Positions 1 through 6,726 of a stretch of DNA of 21,768 bases are shown piece after piece. The stretch is from CAZGCA01 sp964524145 (GTDB taxonomy: Bacteria > Hydrogenedentota > CAZGCA01), in NCBI GenBank assembly GCA_964524145.1, contig CAZGCA010000097.1, forward strand, positions 1 through 21,768, read 5' to 3'. Position 1 is the stretch's first letter; the number at the start of each line of letters is the position of its first letter. A program made the position numbers and the translations under genes. Under the pieces are notes generated by a model. That model was not told the DNA's origin and did not search any database. It saw only the letters and a program-made list of their open reading frames with translations.

Positions 1-140
1 GAACTCCTGGGCTATTCTCAACCGTCCCTGCGGGACTTCGAGGTGTCGTTATAGCGTGGACCACCTGCTGGGTGAAAGCCTGCTTGTCGTGTTTCTTGCT
101 ATCCATAGCGCCTTACAGGTATGTCTTTATTGGATTGCTG
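1..140 (+). repeat. Left copy of a dispersed repeat (inverted partner at 21594-21733)
   Basis: The first 140 bases align without gaps to the reverse complement of 21594-21733, with 117 of 140 identical positions by hand count. The first 38 bases differ at only one position. They contain a perfect small hairpin, GTCCC-TGC-GGGAC, at 24-36. Mismatches are spread over all three codon phases, so the repeat does not look protein-coding. Similarity decays at about 140. No transposase is beside it. Because the window begins exactly in the best-conserved part, the left edge is probably an assembly break. Confidence 0.85.
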
Positions 141-165
141 ATCGATTGAGGGATATTTCGAAGGG

Positions 166-194
166 TTGACAAACCCGATGCAGGGGTGTACGCT
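166..194 (+). promoter_or_regulatory. Candidate sigma70-type promoter for the Ig-domain protein
   Basis: A perfect -35 TTGACA (166-171) is followed by a 17-base spacer and TACGCT (189-194), which keeps the three most important -10 positions (T, A, final T). A start near 201 would give a leader of about 165 bases before the ATG at 366. The rest of 195-365 shows no gene I can support. Confidence 0.45.
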
Positions 195-365
195 AAGAGC
201 GATGGGGTAGAGTTCTTCTGGTATGGGTTTGGGAGGGCCTCGATATCGCGTTATTCTCAGTTACCACAAAAACCAGCCTCGGTACGTGTATGCCCAAGGG
301 AAATGTCGTGTGACGTGGTGTCTGTACAATGGTCGAAGGTTTCAGAAGAAGGGAGGGAGAGAATC

Positions 366-1277
366 ATGAACGGTTCGGTTCGTGACCAGGATGCGCAGTA
401 TTGCAGCGGTGCCCGTATGCGTAGTGCGGGAGTGGTTGGGTTAGTCGTTGCGGTTCTCGCTGCCGGACTATTGTTTCCGGCATCTGATGCTCTTGCCCAG
501 GATCTTATCAGTAACGTGGTGCCGGGTTTGGAGGTGACCACGTTTTGGGTTGGCACCGTGTATTACGGCGACCGTGATTACACGATCATCTCGATGCCGT
601 CAGAGCTTGTTGGTGCCGCGGGCATCAAGACGCTCAATGATGAAAAGACCAACTCGACGGACAACTACGTCCAGTTCGATCTCGGCCATGATGCGGACGT
701 CTACATTGCGTACGACAACCGCGCCATCTCGCTTCCGAACTGGATGAGCGATTACACTGCGACCGGCACGAGCATTGGAGTAACTGACGAAGGCGCCACC
801 CCGTTGCAACTTTACATGAAAACGTTCGACGCAGGCCTGGTTGTGCTCGGCGGGAACATGGCCACCGGCGCTGTTGGTGCGAACACCAACTACATGGTGC
901 TCGTTGTTCCGTTGCCCGACCCGGCAGTCCATGTCGTTGCTCCCCGTTTCATCGAGCTCGGCGAGAGGTTGACGATGACGGCCATAGTGTCCCATCTTGA
1001 AGGTGAGATCGAGTACCAGTGGAGCAAGGTAGGCGTCGGTGACTTGCCCGGCGAGGACGGTCCTTCGATGACTGTCGACACAGTGGACGAGAGCCATGAA
1101 GGCTCCTACCAGGTTGAGGTGTGGGTCGGGGCAGGCGACAGGATCGAATCGGCACCACGCTTTGTTGAGGTTGTCCCTGTGGGTAGCATGCCGGTTGCTG
1201 GCGCTGTAGGATTGGGCCTCCTGATAGGCGCGTGCGTGTTCGCGGGCGCAGCGGCTGTCCGCCGCAAGAACCGCTAG
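366..1277 (+). CDS. Secreted Ig-like domain protein with C-terminal MPVAG membrane anchor
   Basis: This is a 303-aa exported surface protein of unknown ligand. The start at 366 is preferred over an upstream in-frame start at 186 because a purine-rich GGGAGGGAGA sits just before it and a signal peptide follows: hydrophobic 21-37, likely cleavage after ALA at about 44. Residues 60-182 form a probable beta-sandwich (YYGDRDYT... then VYIAYDNRA, LGGN) of a type I associate with carbohydrate-binding modules in PVC-like bacteria; that link is memory, not a search. Residues 193-268 look like an Ig-like domain (YQWSK, then EGSYQVEVWVG). The tail is a 'SMPVAG' motif (274-279), a hydrophobic stretch and RRKNR, laid out like a PEP-CTERM or LPXTG-type sorting signal. 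No sortase or exosortase is present in the window. The gene stands alone and ends at a strong hairpin. Confidence 0.85.
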   Translation: MNGSVRDQDAQYCSGARMRSAGVVGLVVAVLAAGLLFPASDALAQDLISNVVPGLEVTTFWVGTVYYGDRDYTIISMPSELVGAAGIKTLNDEKTNSTDNYVQFDLGHDADVYIAYDNRAISLPNWMSDYTATGTSIGVTDEGATPLQLYMKTFDAGLVVLGGNMATGAVGANTNYMVLVVPLPDPAVHVVAPRFIELGERLTMTAIVSHLEGEIEYQWSKVGVGDLPGEDGPSMTVDTVDESHEGSYQVEVWVGAGDRIESAPRFVEVVPVGSMPVAGAVGLGLLIGACVFAGAAAVRRKNR

Positions 1278-1300
1278 CTTTCTAACAGCGCAGACAAAGA

Positions 1301-1329
1301 CAGGCCGCCGGACTCGAGTCGGTGGCCTG
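1301..1329. terminator. Strong hairpin between convergent genes, probable terminator
   Basis: Positions 1301-1311 pair with 1319-1329 as an 11-bp stem, counting two G-T wobbles, with a 7-base loop (CAGGCC...GGCCTG outer arms). It lies between the end of the Ig-domain gene (1277) and the end of the SET gene (1423), which face each other. On the minus strand it is followed by a T-rich TCTTTGTCTG, so it best fits an intrinsic terminator for the speD-to-SET operon. It could serve both sides. Confidence 0.55.
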
Positions 1330-1422
1330 TGTCCTGTGTGCTGAAGAGGCCGACAGTATCGCTTATGGGGAAGATGAATCTCTGAACCATGGCGGTGATG
1401 CCGCGAGCCCTGAAGGCCGATG

Positions 1423-1920
1423 TTATGGCACCGGCGTTCGCTTGAGTTTTCGCAGAATGTACGTGGGAACGACTCCGCACGTGACGTATCTCTCTTGAAG
1501 CTCGATCGGCAGACGGAGGAAATCACCTATCTTGCCCCTGCATGAAGGAGCGCTGCAGCGACACGCCATTTCCCATGGGTAGTCGTCCATTGCGGTCGAG
1601 TAGTCGAAGCAGACCTGATCCCCCGCGGCAATGTGACGAATCGCAACCAGGCGAACTTCGGCGTCTGCGACAACGATGCCCGAATTGGGCTCACAGGAAT
1701 GGTTGACATAGTCGTCTAGTTCGCCCGACGGGCCAAGGAAAAGATCGTCATCGATCTGCAGATAGTAGTCGTTCTCGGGAGTGTGCGGAACGGGAAGATG
1801 CGCCTTGGTCACAAGCGGCCCGGAGAAGATGAGGATCTGCTCGCCAACTCTTATATCGCACAGGGCGAATACACCTCTTCCCACAGAACAATGCCGCAGG
1901 ATCACTCTCTGGTTATCCAA
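1423..1920 (-). CDS. SET-domain protein, probable protein-lysine methyltransferase
   Basis: A 165-aa compact SET protein. SET enzymes transfer a methyl group from S-adenosylmethionine to lysine side chains. The full signature is visible: VGRGVFA at 13-19 (SAM-binding GxG region), YVNHSCEPN at 71-79, CFDYS at 104-108 (the catalytic-tyrosine region), and a post-SET zinc cluster C120-x-C122-x4-C127 followed by RG. The length is that of a bare SET plus post-SET, with no extra domain for target choice. The start is TTG with a strong AGGAGGAG just upstream; I see no better ATG. It is the last gene of the minus-strand run, 66 bases after the P-loop NTPase gene. The substrate is unknown. The neighbouring lysine-rich 115-aa protein is an obvious candidate, but that is inference. 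A SET member with a metabolite substrate cannot be excluded. Confidence 0.92.
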   Translation of the reverse strand: MDNQRVILRHCSVGRGVFALCDIRVGEQILIFSGPLVTKAHLPVPHTPENDYYLQIDDDLFLGPSGELDDYVNHSCEPNSGIVVADAEVRLVAIRHIAAGDQVCFDYSTAMDDYPWEMACRCSAPSCRGKIGDFLRLPIELQERYVTCGVVPTYILRKLKRTPVP

Positions 1921-1986
1921 TGCTCAGCTCCTCCTCTGTGTGACAGCTCCGATTCAACGATCGCGCCTGTAATGCTCGTGAGGCCC

Positions 1987-3012
1987 CTAAATAAGGATTC
2001 GCGCCAGCTGATTGAGGTCGCGTTGTATGCTGTTGAATATGGGAAGCTCCGTATAGGTCTGCAACTCTCTGATGCCAAGAGGCGATGATGAGCAAATGCC
2101 GGAAACGGCGTCCGGCGTCAACCCGAATCTCTCTTCCAGAATGCTCAATCCACCTATGGCGCCAAATGCGTCGTATGCGCTGAATATGAGCTTGTGGATG
2201 CGAGAGCGAACGTCTTCGCTCTCAAGAAGCATAGCCGTCTCGCGTTGCAGAATCCCGTCGGCAAGCTCAACGACCCAGAAGTTGCGAGGACTATTGGCAT
2301 ATCGCAAATCCAGACTGTTGAAAATGTGCAGCAGGTCTTCGAGCCCGAGCATGTACGTCGATGGGTACCCCAGGTAGGTGAAGTCAGCCACAGGAGACGC
2401 ACCATTGTCTTCCATGAGCAGCATGTCCTTGAGGCTGGCGGTTCCGGTCACTTTTGCCCCGCGGACGGTATAGCCCATGGTGCTGAGAGCCCAGCAGCAT
2501 GCCGCGGCCGTCGTACTCTTGCCGCTGTTCATTGACGTCCCAATGCTCAGAATGAGCTTGGCGCGGTTGGGCGACTTCTTGCTCCTCTTCGGTGTGATGC
2601 GATTGAACGAACGCGTGTTGAGAACATGCTCCTCCTCATCGCCGCAGTATCCATACACATGGACCTGCGTCGGGTCCCCCACCAGTGAACTCTTGTTCTT
2701 GACCTCGCCGACAATCCCGGACCGCGACAGAAGGTCCAGTTTGCCGGGCAGATGTTCTGGAACATACCCCTCGTAGTAATCGGGCGCGTACCTGTTCCCG
2801 AGCACAAAGACGGCTCGCGTGCCCGAGTTAATGGCGTGAATACGGCCTTGCTTGTTTTCGAGCGAGATATGCTGGCCAAGATAGGTGACGCTTCCGTAGA
2901 CGAGGTCGCCGGCTTCGGGCACCTTGTCTACCTGACCATACCAGCGAAGCTTGCCTCGGGGAACGGCAAGAGCCGCACTGGGAAGCAGGTGTCCTTCCTT
3001 GATTCGTTTCAT
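1987..3012 (-). CDS. P-loop NTPase with N-terminal 'GNRYAPD' domain, function unknown
   Basis: A 341-aa protein in two parts. Residues 1-140 form a mostly beta domain with GQHISLENKQGR (47-58) and LGNRYAPDYYEG (71-82). Residues 151-341 are a P-loop NTPase: Walker A GTSMNSGKST (158-167), then RGAKVTGTAS (184-193) and a Walker B-like VVELADGILQRET (247-259). I recall uncharacterised bacterial proteins with the same two motifs, often annotated as DUF1611-like or MobB-like. The fold resembles the MobB/dethiobiotin-synthetase branch of the P-loop class, which activates or transfers small molecules. No substrate can be assigned. The start is ATG with GGAG about nine bases upstream. It sits between the charged 115-aa gene (81-base gap holding a hairpin) and the SET gene, so all are probably co-transcribed. 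It may supply the energy step of a modification pathway; this is inference. Confidence 0.82.
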   Translation of the reverse strand: MKRIKEGHLLPSAALAVPRGKLRWYGQVDKVPEAGDLVYGSVTYLGQHISLENKQGRIHAINSGTRAVFVLGNRYAPDYYEGYVPEHLPGKLDLLSRSGIVGEVKNKSSLVGDPTQVHVYGYCGDEEEHVLNTRSFNRITPKRSKKSPNRAKLILSIGTSMNSGKSTTAAACCWALSTMGYTVRGAKVTGTASLKDMLLMEDNGASPVADFTYLGYPSTYMLGLEDLLHIFNSLDLRYANSPRNFWVVELADGILQRETAMLLESEDVRSRIHKLIFSAYDAFGAIGGLSILEERFGLTPDAVSGICSSSPLGIRELQTYTELPIFNSIQRDLNQLARILI

Positions 3013-3058
3013 TCGAGCGTCTCCAGGGTCAAGTGTCTTCCGAAAGACAGACTTCGTC

Positions 3059-3093
3059 TCTCAGGGCTGCCTGGCTGTCCAGGCCGGCTGAGA
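3059..3093 (-). other. Intercistronic hairpin in the speD-SET operon
   Basis: TCTCAG (3059-3064) pairs with CTGAGA (3088-3093). Inside it GCCTGG (3069-3074) pairs with CCAGGC (3079-3084) around a 4-base loop. It begins immediately after the stop codon of the 115-aa gene and lies 46 bases before the NTPase start. There is no T-run after it on the minus strand, so it is more likely an mRNA-stability or partial-attenuation element than a full terminator. Confidence 0.5.
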
Positions 3094-3441
3094 CTACTCC
3101 CAATCGTCCGGGGAGTAATCTATCTCGTAATCCTCGTATTCCCCTGAGCCTAATCTGTCGTCGGACCCGTAGCTGGCATCAAGCTCGAAGTCCAGCGCAG
3201 CAATTTCATCGTCAGCCAAGAGCTCATCCAGGTGCGAGTCGCTCGACCGTCCAAATCGGGTGTCCTCGCGTGGATTGTCCGCAAGAGGTTTGCTACCCCG
3301 CTTCTTCTTTCCGGCCTTGTTGAACAGATCTGACTCATGCCCGTTTCTCTTGCGTTTCTGTAACCGTTTCCTGTGTCTGTCCTCTTTCCCTGAGAACTCG
3401 TCTTCCAACTCCTCGTCCCAGTTCCTTCTTCTTGACGTCAT
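3094..3441 (-). CDS. Small bipolar charged protein (basic N-half, acidic C-half), unrecognised
   Basis: A 115-aa hydrophilic protein that I do not recognise. The first 65 residues hold 21 Lys/Arg in clusters (RHRKRLQKRKR at 22-32, KKKR at 45-48). The last 50 hold 19 Asp/Glu and a single Arg. All nine lysines fall between residues 19 and 51. There is no membrane segment, cysteine or obvious fold, so it is probably largely disordered, although the two halves could fold onto each other. The ATG is well supported by AAAGGAG eight or nine bases upstream. It lies between speD and the P-loop NTPase gene on the same strand. Its lysine cluster beside a SET methyltransferase gene makes it a plausible substrate, but nucleic-acid binding is equally compatible with the composition. 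Confidence that it is a gene is good; the function is unknown. Confidence 0.72.
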   Translation of the reverse strand: MTSRRRNWDEELEDEFSGKEDRHRKRLQKRKRNGHESDLFNKAGKKKRGSKPLADNPREDTRFGRSSDSHLDELLADDEIAALDFELDASYGSDDRLGSGEYEDYEIDYSPDDWE

Positions 3442-3708
3442 CTGCTTTTTCTCCTTTCATGACGCCGTTGTTGAAAACGCCCACGGACATCGCGTCCGCA
3501 CAAAACACCCCGTCAATACAGTGGTGCGCCAATGTGGCACCCTCCGATAGGTGATTGGGTAACTAAGCCTGGGCACCGGCGACAATTTGTTCACGTCGAC
3601 CCTCTTCGATGCGTCCAAGATGCAGCCTTCCCAGCGGAGTCACTTCATCGGTGCAACCATCATGCTAATCCCCGCGTCTTCAGCTCGCCCGCTCCCTCGG
3701 AGCACGCA
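3442..3708 (-). other. 267-base gap between speD and the charged-protein gene, no gene supported
   Basis: This gap sits inside the presumed operon. It contains the charged protein's ribosome-binding site and two very short competing reading frames. One is a 45-codon GTG-start frame (3457-3594) with GAGGG upstream. The other is a TTG-start frame beginning at 3532 with GGAGGG upstream that runs into the downstream gene in another phase. Neither has recognisable protein features. A small GCTCC-GAG-GGAGC hairpin follows the speD stop. No convincing internal promoter was found. Confidence 0.45.
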
Positions 3709-4110
3709 TTACCCCAGGCAAGCCTCCGATCCGACAGCAACAGGTCTGCGAGAATGAGTGTGTATCTCAAAGCGTGGCACTTCCTTGATGGTCACGTCTC
3801 CAAGGTCAAGTTGGTCCTGGATGTACCGGAGTACATTCTTGGGGTCTGTAGTGCCGCACGTGAAGATGTCCAACGCCACAAGGCCTAAATCGGCATACGT
3901 GTGGACCGAGCAGTGACTTTCGTCAAGCATGACGATGGCCGTAAAGCCCGGGGGGGAATCGAAGCCGAATTTGTATCGGCACTGAGAAATAACGGTGGCG
4001 CCGGCCTGCTCGGCTGACCTTGCGATGACATTCAGGAAACGCTTGTCGTCAAGACAAAGCGTTCGTGCCACGTTCCGACAGTCTATCAGAAGGTGTTTGC
4101 CCTTATGCAA
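3709..4110 (-). CDS. speD: S-adenosylmethionine decarboxylase proenzyme
   Basis: It decarboxylates S-adenosylmethionine to give the aminopropyl donor used in spermidine synthesis, and works in the cytoplasm. The proenzyme cuts itself to form a pyruvoyl cofactor. The expected site is here: E64-S65 (cleavage, S becomes pyruvoyl), with H70 and C85 at exactly the +5 and +20 positions of Thermotoga-type SpeD, in DESHCSVHTYADLG and LDIFTCG. The length of 133 aa fits this short bacterial class. A TTG three codons upstream (4119) directly abuts the AGGAGG. The TTG at 4110 lies nine bases from that AGGAGG, so I prefer 4110. The nearby ATG at 4115 is out of frame. It is the first gene of the minus-strand run. 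No spermidine synthase (speE), arginine decarboxylase or ornithine decarboxylase is in the window, so the fate of the decarboxylated SAM is open. Confidence 0.95.
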   Translation of the reverse strand: MHKGKHLLIDCRNVARTLCLDDKRFLNVIARSAEQAGATVISQCRYKFGFDSPPGFTAIVMLDESHCSVHTYADLGLVALDIFTCGTTDPKNVLRYIQDQLDLGDVTIKEVPRFEIHTHSRRPVAVGSEACLG

Positions 4111-4220
4111 CTCATACAACCTCCTCTGAACACTTGAAGCTCCTAACGCCGCCTTACGCTAGTTCTCCTTGCTCAAGGGAGGCTTGGGGTCGGCAGCCAT
4201 TCCTCCATAAATTGCGGCAT
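4111..4220 (-). other. speD 5' leader with possible structure
   Basis: About 100 transcribed bases lie between the promoter and speD. CTCCTT (4165-4170) can pair with AAGGGAG (4175-4181) across a GCTC loop, with one bulge; on the transcript this covers an AAGGAG. GCCGC and GCGGC near the two ends of the leader could also pair. I do not recognise a SAM riboswitch. The real speD ribosome-binding site, AGGAGG, is just upstream of the TTG. Confidence 0.3.
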
Positions 4221-4249
4221 ATCTTAAGACCTCGCACGCGAAATGTCAA
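4221..4249 (-). promoter_or_regulatory. Near-consensus promoter of the speD-to-SET operon
   Basis: Read on the minus strand: TTGACA (plus coordinates 4244-4249), a 17-base spacer, then TAAGAT (4221-4226). A run of eight A's (4252-4259) just upstream of the -35 box could act as an UP element. The expected start is near 4213. This is among the best promoters in the window and implies strong constitutive transcription of a gene that starts with TTG. Confidence 0.75.
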
Positions 4250-4374
4250 GCTTTTTTTTCGGGATTTCTCGGGGGGGGTATTTGCTGCCCCCAGAGGGGG
4301 CTCTCTGTTGGCATCCTCGGCGCCGAAACCGGCCCCTACCAGGACACAGTTACGCATGATGTATGAGATAGAAC
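4250..4374. other. Space between divergent promoters with homopolymers and a G/C hairpin
   Basis: It holds an eight-T run (4252-4259), an eight-G run (4271-4278) and a perfect GCCCCC-AGA-GGGGGC hairpin (4287-4301). No gene is supported. The hairpin could insulate the two divergent promoters or be part of a regulator site. Confidence 0.4.
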
Positions 4375-4403
4375 TTGACCGAGCCTCGGACTTCTGCTAT
4401 ATA
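4375..4403 (+). promoter_or_regulatory. Promoter of the BNR-protein / sulfatase pair
   Basis: TTGACC (4375-4380), a 17-base spacer and TATATA (4398-4403), differing little from the sigma70 consensus. Transcription should start near 4410, giving a leader of about 70 bases before the ATG at 4482. Confidence 0.7.
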
Positions 4404-4481
4404 AGACCATAAGAATCGCTCTGGCATAGTCGTGCAGCGTTGGATGAACGAGAGCGAACACCGGAACAGGAGAAACGTATC

Positions 4482-6536
4482 ATGCGCACTATCACGCTGG
4501 TCATTGGTATATGTCTCGTGGCGCTGAGTGCGGCTGCGGAGCCGGACGAATCGTGGCGGCTGCCGCTGGCCCAGAAGGAGAAGATTCTCGAGGAGAACAT
4601 CGTCGCGCGGCACAACATTCTCGGGTTGTACCCGTCTCAGGTGGAAGTGCCGCTGGACGGCAGCCCGGTCGACACGTCGACGCGCGGCTTAGCCAACATC
4701 GCGCACTCGGTCTGCTGGACGTCGAACTACCTGGTGGGCGCTTCGTTCCGATACGCCTACCTGAAGAAGACCGGCGCGCCGGAGGTCGAGGTCGCGAAGG
4801 CTCTGGCGCGTGCCGACGAGCTCTTCGAGTCGATCTACCGCTGCCAGCTTGTCACGGGCGTGCGCGGCCTCCAGTCGCGCGGTTACGTGATCGGCCACGG
4901 CGAGTCGTACGAGGAACGAGAAGGCGTTGACACGAGCGACGAGTGGCACCAGGGCGAAGGCGAGTACAAAGACCTGCGCTGGCGCGGGTCGCCAAGCCAC
5001 CACAACTACAGCGCGTCAACCCGCGGCATATGCTATTACTATGACCTGGCCGCGCAGGGCGAGCAGAAGGAACGAGCCCGCGACGCCATCGCCAACCTCG
5101 TCAATCGTTGGGTCGACAACGACCTGTGGATACCGCATCTCGACACCACCAAGAAGACGCCCATACTCGGGTGGGGGAGGCTCAACAGGCTGAACACGCG
5201 TATCTTGATGGCCATCGCCGGGGCGAAGTACGCGCATCATGTGACCGGCGAACAGAAGTTCAAGGACACCTACGATGAGTTGATCGAGCGGTTCAACGTG
5301 CGAGGCATGACCGAGTTCAGAACGGGGAAGAACCACGACGACGGAGAACACTGTTTCGGTCATCTCGAGAACCTGTTCCGTATCGAGAAGGATCCCGAAC
5401 TGCTCGCGGCATACCATATCGTGGCCGACGCTATGTGGAGAAACCACAAGGACGACGCACAGAGCATGTTCACCTATATCTACATGGGCAACACGCCCGA
5501 CGCGCCCGGCAGAGAGAAAGCGCTCAAAGAGGCGCTCTACTCGTTGCAGACATGGCCGACGGACATGACCCTGCAACCGCGTATGAGCAGCCTCGATCCC
5601 AGCCTTAAAGCCCCGTACCCGATGTACGCCGCGTCCTGGGACAACGAGTACATCTGGAAAGGAAGCCTCCTGCGGCCTGACGGCTGGACGAGCCGGATCG
5701 TCGTGGACGTTGCCGTGCCCAAGGAGGACCCGATGGTCATCTTCGCTGTCGAAGGGGGCGACGTCTACCAGTCGCGCGACGGCGCGGCAACTGCTGCCCA
5801 ATGGTTCCCGGTCGACGAGGGGTTATACACTGCCAACGCGCGGAAGATAGACGCCGGGCTGCGCATACGTATGGTCAGCGCCATCTGCGACGATGGACCC
5901 TACCTGTCCACCAACGGCGGCCTCGTCTGGCGCCGGTTGACGTTGCCCGAGAAGGCCGGCACCGTCGTCGAGCTCCGGTTTGATGCCGAAGAGAACGACG
6001 TGATCTACGCGATAACGGACAAGAAAGTCTATCGGAGCACCGGGCGGAGCGTGAGAGCACAATCGAGGCGGCGCGGGGGCCGTACAAAGATGCTCGGCGA
6101 CGAGTGGGAGGTCTTCAAAGGCAAGCTGCCGACGGTGAAGAAAGTGTCGGTCTTTGCCGAAGACGAGACGCAGCCCGCGGTCGACCCGCGCAACTCGTCG
6201 ATCATGTACAAGGCCGGCGGCACCAAAGGCGTGCTCAAGAGTACGGACCGCGGCAGGACGTGGACTGCGAACACCAAGGGGCTCGACATACCGTTGGTCC
6301 AAACGGTGATCGTGCCGCCCAACACCGACTGGATATTCGCTGGCACACCCGCCGGACTGTTCATATCGAAAGACGCCGGCACAACATGGGAAGACGGCCA
6401 CCTGGTGCTCCAGTTCGAAAAGAACACCCGGCGCGAACTCGGCGGCGCGGCGTTCGTCGACGCATACTGGCGCGGCAGATACTACGGATTCATCGACGAC
6501 GCTACCGCCACCGCACCATATACAGCGGCGCGGTAG
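4482..6536 (+). CDS. Secreted toroid-like protein with C-terminal BNR/Asp-box propeller
   Basis: A 684-aa exported protein. The ATG at 4482 follows AGGAG at good spacing and begins a signal peptide (MRTITLVIGICLVALSAAA, cleavage about residue 19), so I prefer it to the in-frame upstream start at 4440. Residues 20-400 are helix-rich with many aromatic and His/Asp residues (HHNYS, GWGRLNRLN, KNHDDGEH), resembling the (alpha/alpha)6 barrels of glycan-active enzymes. The specific family is not recognised. Residues 405-640 carry Asp-box repeats of BNR propellers: DVYQSRDGA (427-435), STNGGLVW (476-483), STDRGRTW (587-594), SKDAGTTW (629-636). An Arg-rich stretch (519-534) interrupts the propeller and looks like a surface loop. 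BNR domains are typical of sialidases and glycan-binding proteins. With the downstream sulfatase on the same strand it probably works on a sulfated polysaccharide outside the cytoplasm. The exact activity is not predictable. Confidence 0.85.
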   Translation: MRTITLVIGICLVALSAAAEPDESWRLPLAQKEKILEENIVARHNILGLYPSQVEVPLDGSPVDTSTRGLANIAHSVCWTSNYLVGASFRYAYLKKTGAPEVEVAKALARADELFESIYRCQLVTGVRGLQSRGYVIGHGESYEEREGVDTSDEWHQGEGEYKDLRWRGSPSHHNYSASTRGICYYYDLAAQGEQKERARDAIANLVNRWVDNDLWIPHLDTTKKTPILGWGRLNRLNTRILMAIAGAKYAHHVTGEQKFKDTYDELIERFNVRGMTEFRTGKNHDDGEHCFGHLENLFRIEKDPELLAAYHIVADAMWRNHKDDAQSMFTYIYMGNTPDAPGREKALKEALYSLQTWPTDMTLQPRMSSLDPSLKAPYPMYAASWDNEYIWKGSLLRPDGWTSRIVVDVAVPKEDPMVIFAVEGGDVYQSRDGAATAAQWFPVDEGLYTANARKIDAGLRIRMVSAICDDGPYLSTNGGLVWRRLTLPEKAGTVVELRFDAEENDVIYAITDKKVYRSTGRSVRAQSRRRGGRTKMLGDEWEVFKGKLPTVKKVSVFAEDETQPAVDPRNSSIMYKAGGTKGVLKSTDRGRTWTANTKGLDIPLVQTVIVPPNTDWIFAGTPAGLFISKDAGTTWEDGHLVLQFEKNTRRELGGAAFVDAYWRGRYYGFIDDATATAPYTAAR

Positions 6537-6573
6537 CAGCGCTCTCCGAAGACTTTTCGAAACGCGCCCTGCC

Positions 6574-6612
6574 TTCTCCCTCTCCCGCCGGGAGAGGGTT
6601 GGGGTGAGGGCG
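6574..6612 (+). repeat. Palindromic CCCTCTCCC/GGGAGAGGG intergenic repeat
   Basis: Perfect 9-bp arms (6578-6586 and 6590-6598) around a GCC loop, followed by TTGGGGTGAGGGC. This matches a palindrome often seen in intergenic DNA of diverse bacteria. It follows the BNR gene stop by about 40 bases and may reduce read-through into the sulfatase gene. There is no T-run. Confidence 0.7.
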
Positions 6613-6726
6613 AGCTCCGGGCTTAGGGATTGAGCTGTTGCGGAAGCTCTGACAGGAGTGACGGCGAAAGCCGCGAGAGGGGTGGTCGTAATGGAATCGG
6701 CTAAACACGAGGGAGGGTCGAGTCAA

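Noticed and set aside
186..365. Longer N-terminus for the Ig-domain protein from 186
   Set aside because: It would place 60 residues before the signal peptide, starts at the predicted -10 region, and lacks a ribosome-binding site.
600..1526. 308-codon minus-strand reading frame opposite the Ig-domain gene
   Set aside because: Antisense frame across a convincing secreted protein and the SET gene end; no domain features and Arg/His-rich shadow-like composition.
3335..3532. 65-codon minus-strand frame with GGAGGG upstream
   Set aside because: Overlaps most of the better supported 115-aa gene in another phase and has no recognisable features.
3457..3594. 45-codon GTG-start frame just upstream of the charged-protein gene
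   Set aside because: Ribosome-binding site is plausible, but the product has no recognisable feature; kept only as a note in the gap entry.
4160..4208. Very short upstream frames (11-13 codons) in the speD leader, recalling the uORF of eukaryotic SAM decarboxylase genes
   Set aside because: One starts about six bases from the predicted transcript start and the other has its GGAGGA touching the ATG; chance frames of this size are common.
4111..4220. SAM riboswitch ahead of speD
   Set aside because: The leader is short and shows none of the multi-stem arrangement of known SAM aptamers.
5016..5801. 261-codon minus-strand frame inside the BNR gene
   Set aside because: Shadow of the plus-strand coding frame in GC-rich DNA; the plus-strand product has signal peptide and Asp boxes.
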